Origin: V1-33 sp039795165
Lineage (GTDB): Bacteria > Verrucomicrobiota > Verrucomicrobiia > Verrucomicrobiales > V1-33
NCBI GenBank assembly: GCA_039795165.1
Contig: JBDKER010000018.1
Coordinates: forward strand, 23,188 to 87,187
Length of the DNA stretch: 64,000 nt
Direction: 5' to 3'
Below are positions 50,702-59,617 of this stretch, in pieces (the first letter of the stretch is position 1; every line of letters starts with the position of its first letter). The notes under the pieces were generated by a model. The model worked only from the letters and a program-made list of their open reading frames with translations, searched no databases and had not been told where the DNA came from. The position numbers and the translations under genes are program-made.

Positions 50702-52801
50702 ATGCTGAAGCGACTGCTGATTCTGGTACTGGTGCTGAGCCATGGGGCGTGGGCCGATGAATTGCTCTCTCCTGAGGAAGCGGTGAAGAAATTCACGGCG
50801 CCTGATGGCTTCCGGGTGGATCTGCTGGCATCCGAGCCCGACGTGGTGCAGCCGATTGCCTTCTGTTGGGACGGGCGGGGCCGGCTGTGGGTGGTGGAAG
50901 GTCGGACGTATCCTGGGAGGAAGAACAATCAGCCGCCGGGAGGCGATTCCGGGCGGCCTGGCGAGGCGCAGCTGGCTGACATTTTCGGGGGTGACGACCG
51001 GATTCTGATTTTTGCCGATGAGGATGGCGATGGGAGTTTTGAGTCGCGCAAAGTCTTTGCGGAGAAGCTGCATCTGGTGAGTGGGATTGAGATTGGGCAT
51101 GGCGGGGTTTATGTGGGGGCGGCTCCGTATCTGCTGCACATTCCGGACCGGGATGGGGATGACCGTCCGGATGGGGCTCCGGAGATTCTGCTGGATGGCT
51201 GGGGTTGGCAGGATACGCATGAGACCCTCAACAGTTTCGTGTGGGGTCCTGATGGCTGGCTGTATGGCTGCCATGGGGTTTTCACGCACAGCAATGTGGG
51301 TGTGCCCGGGACGCCGAAGGAAACGCGCGTGCCGATCAACTGTCATTACTGGCGGTTTCATCCGGTGCGGCGGACCTTCGAGGCCTATGCGTCCGGGACG
51401 TCGAATTCGTGGGGGTTTGACTTCAATGCGGCGGGCGACTGGTTTGCGGAGGCCTGTGTCATTCCGCATTTCTGGCACATCATCGAGGGTGGTTACTATC
51501 TGCGGCAGAGCAATCCGCTTGGGCATTTCAATCCCTATGTGTACACCAACATCGAGACGATTGCCGACCATTTGCATTACATCGGGAACACGCCGCACAG
51601 CGGGAACGGGGTGAGCGATGCGGCGGGCGGCGGGCATGCGCACTGCGGTCTCCTCATTTACAACGGGCACAATTTTCCGGCCGAGTACCGTGGGCGGGCC
51701 ATGATGTTCAATATTCATGGTCAGCGCATCAATCAGGAACAGCTGGTTCCTGAGGGATCCGGCTATGTGGCGAAGCACCTGCCGGATTTTGTGAAGGCGA
51801 ACGACCGGAACTTCAGTGGAGTGGCGCTGAAGGTGGGGCCGGATGGGGCCGTGTACTTCATTGACTGGTATGATCAGCAGAAGTGTCACCGCACGCAGCC
51901 CGAGGTATGGGATCGGAGCAACGGGCGGATCTACCGGGTGCGTTATGAGAAGACTTGGAAGCCATGGCGTGGGGATGTGGCGAAGCTGAGCGAAGCCGAA
52001 GTGGCGGCTGGGATTGCGGCTGGCAATGGCTGGCTCGAGCGGATGGTGGCGCAACGGCGGCGCGAGTCGGGCCAGTGGCCGGCTGCCCCGCGGTTGGCGA
52101 GTGCCGAGTGGGCGCGGGAAGCGGCGGGCGATGCGCGGTCGCGGCTACGGCTGGCGTCGGCCCTGCAGAAGCTGCCGCTGGAGCAGCGCTGGCCTGTGGC
52201 GGAACTGCTGCTGTCGCATGGGGAAGACGCGGGCGATCACAATCTTCCGCAGATGTACTGGTATGCGGTGGAGCCGCTGGTGGCAGCCGATCCCGGACGG
52301 GCGCTGGACTTGGCTGGGAAGTCAGCGATTCCGCTGGTGGCGCAGCATATGGCGCGGCGGTTGGCGGAAATTGACGGTGGGGTGAGTCATCTGGTGCGGG
52401 CGATGGGGCGTGAGAAGACCGGGGCTGGGCTGGTGCTTCTGCTGAAGGCGGCCCGGGATGGATTGAAGGGTCGGGTCGGGGTGGCGATGCCTGGGGGATG
52501 GGATGGGGCGTGGGAGAACATGGACGATGTGGTGGCGCGCCGGACCGATGGGAAAGAGCATGCGGCGGAGATTGCCGATCTGCGGAGTGGGCTGGCGGTG
52601 GCGTTTGGTGACCGGCGGGCCTTTCCCGGGTTACGGGGGCAGGTACGGGACCGTGCGCTTGAGGTGGAGCGCCGGGTACAGGCGCTCCAGGTGCTCGCGC
52701 AGGGAGACGATCCCGAATTGGCCGCTCTGGTGAAGGAACTTCTTGATGATCCTGCCATGCGGCTTGCTGCGCTGCGGGTTCTGCCGCGGGCGCTGCGCTG
52801 A
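50702..52801 (+). CDS. TIGR02604-like PVC membrane-bound dehydrogenase-like protein lacking the cytochrome domain
   Basis: A 699-residue exported protein (leader MLKRLLILVLVLSHGAWA). Residues 30-440 form a glucose-dehydrogenase-like beta-propeller (GFRVDLLASEPDVVQPIAFCWDGRGRLWVVEGRTYP in pieces, GDDRILIFADEDGDG, HGGVYVGAAPYLL, NSFVWGPDGWLYGCHG, NSWGFDFNAAGD, KVGPDGAVYFIDWYD). Residues 460-690 are HEAT-like helices. In most relatives a C-terminal heme-c domain with CxxCH follows; here the protein ends with RALR at 699 and I see no CxxCH. It ends 17 bp before a convergent gene. Confidence 0.8.
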   Translation: MLKRLLILVLVLSHGAWADELLSPEEAVKKFTAPDGFRVDLLASEPDVVQPIAFCWDGRGRLWVVEGRTYPGRKNNQPPGGDSGRPGEAQLADIFGGDDRILIFADEDGDGSFESRKVFAEKLHLVSGIEIGHGGVYVGAAPYLLHIPDRDGDDRPDGAPEILLDGWGWQDTHETLNSFVWGPDGWLYGCHGVFTHSNVGVPGTPKETRVPINCHYWRFHPVRRTFEAYASGTSNSWGFDFNAAGDWFAEACVIPHFWHIIEGGYYLRQSNPLGHFNPYVYTNIETIADHLHYIGNTPHSGNGVSDAAGGGHAHCGLLIYNGHNFPAEYRGRAMMFNIHGQRINQEQLVPEGSGYVAKHLPDFVKANDRNFSGVALKVGPDGAVYFIDWYDQQKCHRTQPEVWDRSNGRIYRVRYEKTWKPWRGDVAKLSEAEVAAGIAAGNGWLERMVAQRRRESGQWPAAPRLASAEWAREAAGDARSRLRLASALQKLPLEQRWPVAELLLSHGEDAGDHNLPQMYWYAVEPLVAADPGRALDLAGKSAIPLVAQHMARRLAEIDGGVSHLVRAMGREKTGAGLVLLLKAARDGLKGRVGVAMPGGWDGAWENMDDVVARRTDGKEHAAEIADLRSGLAVAFGDRRAFPGLRGQVRDRALEVERRVQALQVLAQGDDPELAALVKELLDDPAMRLAALRVLPRALR

Positions 52802-52817
52802 GGGGCCGGCTCTTCTT

Positions 52818-54269
52818 TCAGCGGACTTCCGGGCCGCCCCAGTCGAATGTGAACTGGGTCCAGACCGAATGTTCGTCGCGCTGGCTGCCGATGCGGTCCC
52901 AGTTGTACTGGACGCCTAGCGAGACCGTGGCGGCCTTGTTCAGGAAGAGGCGCGTGGAAGGAGTGAGGCGGAAGCGTTCCGGCAGGCCGGCGTCGCTGAT
53001 GGCATTGGTGTAGTCCGCGCGCAGGGCCAGTTCGAGCGGGCCCGCAAAGCCCGTCTGGAGTCCGTAGAGGGCGTAGGTGTAGAATCCGAAATCGCGGAAG
53101 CGTCGGCGTTCCTCGCCCTCATCGCCGTGCTCGTCATGTTCTTCGTGGTGCTCGTCGCCGTGCTCATCGTGATGGTCTTCCCCGTGCTCGTCGTGATGAT
53201 CGTCCTCGTGTTCCCCGTGATGATCGACTTCCTCGGCGTGGTCGCCGTGTCCGGCGGATGAGGAGACTGAACCGAAGGAACGGAAGAGGAATTCCGAGCG
53301 CCAGCGGAAGTAATCGCCACCGGGTTCGAGTCCATTTTCGCGCCATTCGTATTCCGCGTGGATGCCGGAGACCGAGGATGTGCGGTTGGCGGCATTGTCG
53401 CCCCATGCCGTAGCGGCTCCGAAGCGGATGCGGTGGAAGTCATTGATCTGGACGAGATTGGTCCAGTTTGCGGAAATGAGCAGGCCTTTGAAGGCGGCTG
53501 ATTCCGGGGAAAAGGCGGCTGATTCCGGGGAAAAGGCGGCTTCTTCGTGATCGCCGTGAGGTTCGCCTCCATGGTCGTGGGCATGGTCATCGTACTGGGC
53601 ATCGCCGACGCTGATGGAGAGAGCGCTCTGGAATGGGGTCGGGAGGTTCCACGTCACTTCAGCGCCCACGGTCGTGAGCGGGTGGTCGCCGAGGAGGCGG
53701 CCTGAGGCGAGGAAATTGTCCGTGAAGTCCCAGCCGTGGAGGTGGAGGGCGTTATGGAAGCCGAAGCGGTTGAAGTACTGACCGGCGCGCAGTTCGAAGC
53801 CTCCCGGCAGATTGAGGAGTTTGAGGAATGATTCATCGTGTTCGTAGTCCCAGCCTCCCAGCTGATCCCAGTAGAAGTGGTGGCCCGTGAAGGCTTCGAG
53901 GTAGCGGGAAAAGCGGAAACTGCTTTCCGCTTCGATGCCTTGAAGCGTCCAGCCTTCCGCATTGGGGTCGTGGGCTCCGGTGATCAGCCCCGCCGGATCC
54001 TCGGCGGTCGACTGACCCCATGCCTGCGTGAGATGAAGGTGTGGAAAGATCACATCGGCGATGTTCAGTCCGGGCTGCGGCGGAGCACCCAGCTGCGGAG
54101 TCGTGAGCGGAGCCCCGAGCGACAGGTCGGGGCGCCCCGTGAACCATGGCGCATTGATCCATGAAGTTGCCGGCGGATCCGCGGGTGCGGTCTGGGCCGT
54201 GGCCGGACTGGTAGTCCCGGCGGAGGCGTGGAGGACAGCGGCGAGAGAGGGAAGGAGGAATCGGATCAT
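52818..54269 (-). CDS. Outer-membrane beta-barrel with a long His/Asp/Glu-rich loop
   Basis: A 483-residue exported barrel. Alternating strands (GFELRAGQYFNRFGFHNALH, GLLISANWTNLVQ, LELALRADYTNAI) and the C-terminal VWTQFTFDW support an outer-membrane location. A segment near residues 345-395, coded by about 53110-53260, is repeats of His, Asp and Glu (HHDEHGEDHHDEHGDEHHEE), and a second His patch (DDHAHDHGGEPHGDHEE) lies near 233. Such loops bind Zn, Ni or Co, so metal uptake is likely. A 21-bp duplication lies at 53493-53534. Its divergent upstream region holds the TGCAA/TTGCA palindrome. Confidence 0.72.
   Translation of the reverse strand: MIRFLLPSLAAVLHASAGTTSPATAQTAPADPPATSWINAPWFTGRPDLSLGAPLTTPQLGAPPQPGLNIADVIFPHLHLTQAWGQSTAEDPAGLITGAHDPNAEGWTLQGIEAESSFRFSRYLEAFTGHHFYWDQLGGWDYEHDESFLKLLNLPGGFELRAGQYFNRFGFHNALHLHGWDFTDNFLASGRLLGDHPLTTVGAEVTWNLPTPFQSALSISVGDAQYDDHAHDHGGEPHGDHEEAAFSPESAAFSPESAAFKGLLISANWTNLVQINDFHRIRFGAATAWGDNAANRTSSVSGIHAEYEWRENGLEPGGDYFRWRSEFLFRSFGSVSSSAGHGDHAEEVDHHGEHEDDHHDEHGEDHHDEHGDEHHEEHDEHGDEGEERRRFRDFGFYTYALYGLQTGFAGPLELALRADYTNAISDAGLPERFRLTPSTRLFLNKAATVSLGVQYNWDRIGSQRDEHSVWTQFTFDWGGPEVR
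53493..53534. repeat. Two-copy 21-bp in-frame duplication
   Basis: The unit GGCGGCTGATTCCGGGGAAA plus A occurs twice in direct contact and adds seven residues (AAFSPES) twice to the barrel protein without shifting the frame. Confidence 0.93.
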
Positions 54270-54345
54270 GGCATCGGTACCTTATTGCAAATGGAAGGCG
54301 ATTTCTTTCCTCTGGCGCAGCCGGTGGATTCGTGCAAGCATCAAC

Positions 54346-54360
54346 TGCAAAGGGATTGCA
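54346..54360. promoter_or_regulatory. Palindromic operator-like TGCAA-N5-TTGCA
   Basis: A perfect 5-5-5 inverted repeat in the divergent gap between the His-rich barrel and fabH. Further TGCAA or TTGCA words occur at 54284-54290 and 54333-54337. A metal-responsive repressor site for the barrel gene is a reasonable guess; no regulator is encoded nearby. Confidence 0.4.
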
Positions 54361-54478
54361 TCAGACGGCTCTGGTATGGTGTGGGTGGTGGGGAAAGCAC
54401 TTGCTTCCTTGGGGAAATGGGATGTGGTCTGGGGAAGAACCTGTGGGCGGGAGGCTTGCGGGGGAGCAGATTGAACGT

Positions 54479-55498
54479 ATGAGCCATTCTCAACCAGCGA
54501 CGGTACCGTGTGTGATGAAGATAGCGGGGACGGGGAGTTATGTACCGGAGCGGGTGCTGACGAATGCGGAACTGGAGCAGATGGTGGACACGACGGACGA
54601 GTGGATTGTGTCTCGCACGGGGATCCGGGAGCGGCGCATTGCGGGGCCTGACGAGAAGACGAGTGATCTGGCGACGAAGGCGGCGTTGCGGGCGATGGAG
54701 GCGGCCGGGGTGACGGCGGAGGAGATTGATCTGATCATTGTGGGGACGATTTCTCCTGACACTTTTTTCCCGAGCACGGCCTGTCATGTGCAGCGGAATC
54801 TGGGTGCGGTGCGGGCGGTGGCATTTGATGTGAGTGCGGCCTGTGCTGGCTTTCTGTATGCGATGCAGATTGCGCGGCATTTCATCAACAGCGGGAACCG
54901 GAAGACGGCCCTCATCATTGGGGCGGACAAGCTCAGTGGGATGGTGAATTGGGAGGACCGGAACACCTGTGTGCTTTTTGGGGATGGGGCGGGTGCGGCG
55001 GTGCTGACGGCGCGGGATCCTGATGCTGCGGACGACGGTGGTGTTTTGTCATCGGTGATGGCGAGCGACGGTCGGCTGACCGATATTCTTTCGGTACCTG
55101 GTGGGGGGTCTGCGATTCCGATTACGCCGGAGAATGCGGGGCAGCGGCTCAACACGATTCACATGCAGGGGAAGGAAGTGTTCAAGGCGGCGGTGAAGTA
55201 CACGCTGGAGGCCTGTGAGCAGGCGATTGAGCGGGCGGGGCTGCGTGCGGAGGACATTGCGATGATTGTGCCGCATCAGGCGAATGTGCGGATTGTTGAT
55301 GCGATCCGCGAGCGGTTGGGGCTGCCTCCCGACCGGGCCTTTCTGAATCTGCACAAGTATGGGAACACGTCCGGGGCGGCCGTGGCCATTGCGCTTGATG
55401 AGGCCGTGCGGACTGGGATTGTGAAGAAGGGCGACCACATTCTGATGGTCGCGTTTGGAGCCGGCTTTGCGTGGTCGGCCTCCGTGATCCGTTGGTGA
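54479..55498 (+). CDS. fabH: 3-oxoacyl-ACP synthase III
   Basis: FabH condenses acetyl-CoA with malonyl-ACP to start fatty acids. The 339-residue protein has the complete Cys-His-Asn triad: C122 (SAACAGF), H266 (VPHQANVR) and N296 (KYGNTSGAA). DEWIVSRTGIRERRI and GDGAGAAVL are further family marks. The ATG at 54479 follows GGGGGAGC with a spacer of about 12; MKIAGTG at 54515 is a possible shorter start but without a binding site. Confidence 0.95.
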   Translation: MSHSQPATVPCVMKIAGTGSYVPERVLTNAELEQMVDTTDEWIVSRTGIRERRIAGPDEKTSDLATKAALRAMEAAGVTAEEIDLIIVGTISPDTFFPSTACHVQRNLGAVRAVAFDVSAACAGFLYAMQIARHFINSGNRKTALIIGADKLSGMVNWEDRNTCVLFGDGAGAAVLTARDPDAADDGGVLSSVMASDGRLTDILSVPGGGSAIPITPENAGQRLNTIHMQGKEVFKAAVKYTLEACEQAIERAGLRAEDIAMIVPHQANVRIVDAIRERLGLPPDRAFLNLHKYGNTSGAAVAIALDEAVRTGIVKKGDHILMVAFGAGFAWSASVIRW

Positions 55499-55582
55499 GC
55501 AGGATCGGCGGGCTGTGAATGGTCTGCGGAAGGCTGTGCGGGCGGCGTGTGGTTTGCCGGAAGGTTCTGGCGTGCTGAAACT

Positions 55583-56755
55583 TCAGCGGCTGGCTGGTTT
55601 CGATTCGTTCCAGTAGATGACGACGTTTTTGGTCGCGCGGCCTGAGGCGATGAGGTCGGGGAGACCGTCCTTGTTGAGGTCGGTGATGCGGAGGTCTTCG
55701 CAGGCCATGGAGCTGGGTTCGCTGTTCCATGCTGTGGACCATGTGGCGTCCGAGCCGGTGTAGATGCGGATGCCGGTGTTGCCGGAGGCGTCTGGTTCGC
55801 GCCATCCGGCGGCGATTTCCGGCTGGCCATCGTTGTCGAGGTCGGCGCAGGCGAGGGCGTGGCCCTGATTGAAGTCGGTTTCGATGACATGGCGGTGCCA
55901 TGCGCGGGTGGCGGGATTGCGGAGGAAGACCGAGACCATGGGGCCGTGGAAGGGTTCGACTGTGGCGAAGGAGTTTTCGGTCAGGTAGCGCACTTCGCCT
56001 GCACCACGGAATGGCTGCGGGGCCTTGGGGAATTCGAGGGCTGGGGTCGATGTGAGCCAGCCTTTGCCGTCCGGTCTGGCGGTGACAAAGCCTTCCTTTC
56101 CGGCGATGATGATTTCCTCCGATCCGTCCGGGAGGGGGCGGGTATCGAGGTTGTGGGTGATGTGGAGGGACGCGTCGACCAGGGTCGTGGACCAGTCGGC
56201 CGGGTCCCCGGGATTTTTGCCGGGGACATGGGCATGGATGCGGACCGGTGAGCCGTTCCCATTGGTGTTGCCGCGTCCGTGGAGCGGGGCGACGACAAGG
56301 GCGTAGCTCGCGGAACCGGTGCGGACCCAGCGCATGCGGTGCACGGTGGGTTCGTGCGGCAGAGCGACTGGTTTCCATGGCTGTCCGGAAGCGGAGGGAC
56401 GGGCGAGGAAGAAGACGGCCCCGCTTTCACGGTCGTTGCTGGTTTCGCCCGGATTCCACTGGGCACCGACGGCGATCTCCGCGCGGCCATCGCCATCGAT
56501 GTCGCGGGCGGCCACGCAGACGTGGTCTCGCTGGGTGAGGTTTTCCGCGATGACTTCCTTTTTCCAGTCCGGGTTGTGGTACCATGCGATCTGGCGGGCG
56601 TCGCAGACGATGATGTCCTCCTTGCCATCGCCATCCATGTCGGCCGTGGCCAGTCCATAGCCGATGGCGATGCGGTCGTCGATGGTCTGGGCGCGGAACT
56701 GGGGGGCGGCCGCGGCCGGAAGGGCGAGAGAGGCAAAAACGATCGTGCGCAGCAT
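55583..56755 (-). CDS. FG-GAP/VCBS repeat beta-propeller protein
   Basis: A 390-residue exported protein (leader MLRTIVFASLALPAAAA). Calcium-binding FG-GAP repeats are evident: DMDGDGKEDIIV, DIDGDGRAEIAVG, DLDNDGQPEIAAGW and DLNKDGLPDLIASG, so a seven-bladed propeller is likely. These proteins are extracellular and often polysaccharide-binding or structural. The ATG at 56755 begins the leader. Divergently placed to a two-component sensor 79 bp away. Confidence 0.85.
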   Translation of the reverse strand: MLRTIVFASLALPAAAAPQFRAQTIDDRIAIGYGLATADMDGDGKEDIIVCDARQIAWYHNPDWKKEVIAENLTQRDHVCVAARDIDGDGRAEIAVGAQWNPGETSNDRESGAVFFLARPSASGQPWKPVALPHEPTVHRMRWVRTGSASYALVVAPLHGRGNTNGNGSPVRIHAHVPGKNPGDPADWSTTLVDASLHITHNLDTRPLPDGSEEIIIAGKEGFVTARPDGKGWLTSTPALEFPKAPQPFRGAGEVRYLTENSFATVEPFHGPMVSVFLRNPATRAWHRHVIETDFNQGHALACADLDNDGQPEIAAGWREPDASGNTGIRIYTGSDATWSTAWNSEPSSMACEDLRITDLNKDGLPDLIASGRATKNVVIYWNESKPASR

Positions 56756-56834
56756 ACCATAAGTTTGGCCCGGGCAGGATTGCTGAAAAGGCAACTGGCC
56801 CCCCCGCGTTTCCGTAGGGCCCCCTGAATTTCCG

Positions 56835-58883
56835 ATGAAACCGCCCCGCCTTGTCAGCCAGATCCTTGCCGCCCTGCTGGCAGCAATGGCGTCAGGGTGC
56901 AGCGAACGAAGTGTCAGTGCCCTCGATGGCGTTACCGACCTGCTGAGTGCCGAAATCCGGAGAGTTGATGGCCAATTGCGGGAGCTGCGGGGGCAACTCG
57001 CTGGGCTGCCCGACATTTCGCCGAATCAGCAGACTGGTCATCTCGGGTATCATGGGAAGCCGTTCACGCCGCAGCCCGACCGCCCGGCTTCGCAGCCGAA
57101 CACCAGATCGATCCGGCTCGACCTGGGGAGTGCGCAGTCGATCGATGCGGTAGTCTTTGTGGCGGTGGATTACACGGCGGGGAATTCGGCGGGTCCGGGC
57201 TATGGATTTCCCGTGCGGTTCCGGGTGGAGGCGGCTGACGACCCTGGATTCGAGGATGCGAAGGTGCTAGTCGACCACAGTGCGGCTGATTTTCCGAATC
57301 CGCGGAGGTTTCCTGTCGTGATTCCCGCCGAGGGGGTGACGGCGCGCTACGTGCGGCTCACGGCGACCGGCCTGTGGTCGCAGGGGGGACGGTCGCTGCT
57401 GGCGATGGGCGAGATCATGGTGCTGCAGGGCGTGCGGAATCTGGCTGCCGATCTTCCGGTTTCGGCAATCCGGGTGAGTGACAGCGATGATGCACCGCCC
57501 GTCTGGGACCGGAGGTGGCTCGTGGACGGTCACAGTGTCATCGGGGCCCCGCAGGGAACGCATCCAGCCCCGACCGAAGGCTTTCAGAGCATGCCCGCCA
57601 AGCAGTCCGAAGAAACACGCTGGCTCCAGCTCGATCTGGGCAGCGAAGTCCCTGTGCATGAGATCCGGCTGTATCCGGCGCGGGCTGGCGAGTACCCAGC
57701 CCGGCGCGGCTTCGGATTCCCCCTGCGGTTTCAGGTACAGTTGTCCGGCGACCCGGCCTTTACGACGGCCGAATCGGCGGCTGATTTCCGGGACAGTGAC
57801 TTCTTCAATCCGCACGAGAACATGGTGACCCTGCGGGTTCCCGGGACGAAGGCCCGCTACGTCCGGGTTTCGGCCCAGGGCCTGAGCGAACGGCTCGACG
57901 ACTACGTTTTTGCGCTGTCCGAAATCGAAGTCTTCAGCGGGCAGCAGAATATGGCGGCGGCAGCCGTGGTGACCGCCAGTGATTCCCGCGAGAGTGGTAT
58001 CTGGTCGACGCGTTATGTGACCGATGGATTCACGAGTCTGCGGAATGTCATGACGTGGCCCGAGTATCTGAGCGGGCTGAACCGGAGGCGGGAGATCGAA
58101 GCCGAGATCCGGAGGCTGGGCGGCGAGCGCCGGGCCGTGGCCGAGCGGGTGCTGCGGACCCTTGGTCGTGCGCTGTCCGGCATTGCCGTGGCAGCCCTCG
58201 CCGCAACTGGGCTCATCCTCTGGCGCAATGCACGGACCCGGCGGCGGGATCTCGCCCTGCTGCGCCAGCGGCTCGCGCGGGACATTCACGACGAAATCGG
58301 CAGCGGCCTCGGGACGATTTCCCTGATCAGTCAGATGAACGGAGGACTTGGGGCGCACGCCGAGCCAGCGAGGCTCGATTTTCAGGAAATTCACCGGATT
58401 TCACGGGAAGTGACCGAAAGCCTGCGTGACATCGTCTGGCTGATCCGGCCCGAAACGCATACGGTGGGCGACCTCGCCAAGCGGCTCGAGGAAACGTCGG
58501 CGTCGATGCTGGCCGGGATTGAGTATGAATTCGTTACCGAGCCGCAGACCGCCGGCCGCGAACTTCCCCTCGAGCACAAGCGTCAGGTCCTCATGCTCTT
58601 CAAGGAAGCCCTGCACAACATCATCCGTCACAGCGGAGCCACCCGGGCCGGCGTCCGGGTTGGCGGGGACGAAAAGTGGTTCAGCCTGACCGTATCCGAC
58701 AATGGCTGCGGGTTCGATCCGACGGTCGAGCGGAGCGGGGCAGGGGTCACGGGAATGCGTCAGCGGGCCGAGACCCTTGGCGGCAGTTTCACGGTCGAGA
58801 GCAGCCCTGGGGCCGGCACGACCCTGACCTTGCGGGTCCCGTGGAAAGCTCCGCGAAAAAATGGTGCAGGACGGCCCGTTTAG
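56835..58883 (+). CDS. NarL-type sensor histidine kinase with two discoidin-like sensor domains
   Basis: A 682-residue kinase. The leader ends in a lipobox-like MASGC (C22) and could be lipidated or act as a signal peptide. Residues 60-205 and 210-375 are two F5/8 type C (discoidin-like) units: DLGSAQSIDAVVFVAV, RFRVEAADDP, ARYVRLTATGLW and QLDLGSEVPVHEIRLYPA, RFQVQLSGDP, ARYVRVSAQGLS. A helix near 445-465 precedes a HisKA_3 segment with the phosphorylated H485 (RDIHDEIGSGLG) and an HATPase_c domain (NIIRHSGATR, DNGCGFD, GMRQRAETLGG). It pairs with the response regulator 30 bp downstream. The ligand is probably a sugar or polysaccharide. Confidence 0.88.
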   Translation: MKPPRLVSQILAALLAAMASGCSERSVSALDGVTDLLSAEIRRVDGQLRELRGQLAGLPDISPNQQTGHLGYHGKPFTPQPDRPASQPNTRSIRLDLGSAQSIDAVVFVAVDYTAGNSAGPGYGFPVRFRVEAADDPGFEDAKVLVDHSAADFPNPRRFPVVIPAEGVTARYVRLTATGLWSQGGRSLLAMGEIMVLQGVRNLAADLPVSAIRVSDSDDAPPVWDRRWLVDGHSVIGAPQGTHPAPTEGFQSMPAKQSEETRWLQLDLGSEVPVHEIRLYPARAGEYPARRGFGFPLRFQVQLSGDPAFTTAESAADFRDSDFFNPHENMVTLRVPGTKARYVRVSAQGLSERLDDYVFALSEIEVFSGQQNMAAAAVVTASDSRESGIWSTRYVTDGFTSLRNVMTWPEYLSGLNRRREIEAEIRRLGGERRAVAERVLRTLGRALSGIAVAALAATGLILWRNARTRRRDLALLRQRLARDIHDEIGSGLGTISLISQMNGGLGAHAEPARLDFQEIHRISREVTESLRDIVWLIRPETHTVGDLAKRLEETSASMLAGIEYEFVTEPQTAGRELPLEHKRQVLMLFKEALHNIIRHSGATRAGVRVGGDEKWFSLTVSDNGCGFDPTVERSGAGVTGMRQRAETLGGSFTVESSPGAGTTLTLRVPWKAPRKNGAGRPV

Positions 58884-58913
58884 TGGCAGTTCCCTACCGC
58901 ATTTCCTCCCCTG

Positions 58914-59573
58914 ATGAAAAAGAACGCTTCCGAGACTCCACCGGTGACCGTCTGGCTGGTTGAAGATTACGCCCCCTTCCGCAACACGGTCTCAAGGCTG
59001 CTCAATGCGACCAACGGATTGGCCTGCACGCACCTCTTTGCGACGGGTGAAGACGCTCTGCGGTCGCTCCAGACCCAGCCCAAGCCGAATGTGATCATGC
59101 TCGATGTGGGCCTGCCCGGGATGAATGGACTGGAATTGCTCGCGAAGGTGCGCGAGGTTTCCCCGGACACGCGCGTGGTCATTCTGACGGCCTTCGAGGA
59201 CGAAGAAAAGATTTTCCGGGCCATCTGTTCCGGGGCATCGGGTTACCTGCTGAAGACAGCGACAGCGGATCAGATCACGGGAGCCATTGCCGAAGCCGTG
59301 GCGGGCGGTGCCCCCATGACGCCGTCCATTGCCAAGCGTGTCCTTGAAATGTTCAGCCGCATGGCTCCCGCGAAGACGGATTATGGCTTGAGCGACCGCG
59401 AGAAAATGGTTCTCGAGAAAATGGTGAATGGTCTGACCAAGAAGGAAATCGCGGCCGTGCTCGACATGAATTTTCACACGGTCGATGCCGCGCTGCGGAG
59501 CATTTATTCGAAGCTCGAAGTAAACACGCGGACCGGGGCGGTGGCCAAGGCGCTCAAGGAAAAGCTGGTCTGA
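58914..59573 (+). CDS. NarL/FixJ-family response regulator
   Basis: A 219-residue regulator. The receiver domain has the acidic pair E17-D18, the phosphorylated D64 (MLDVGLPG), T92 and K114. The LuxR-type DNA-binding domain follows: LSDREKMVLEKMVNGLTKKEIA and FHTVDAALRSIYSKLEV. It should be phosphorylated by the discoidin kinase just upstream, with which it likely forms an operon. Target genes are not evident; the FG-GAP gene is divergent to the kinase. Confidence 0.92.
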   Translation: MKKNASETPPVTVWLVEDYAPFRNTVSRLLNATNGLACTHLFATGEDALRSLQTQPKPNVIMLDVGLPGMNGLELLAKVREVSPDTRVVILTAFEDEEKIFRAICSGASGYLLKTATADQITGAIAEAVAGGAPMTPSIAKRVLEMFSRMAPAKTDYGLSDREKMVLEKMVNGLTKKEIAAVLDMNFHTVDAALRSIYSKLEVNTRTGAVAKALKEKLV

Positions 59574-59617
59574 GGTTCCGCGGGACCCGGCACCGGTCGG
59601 ACGGAAACCTGCCGGTC

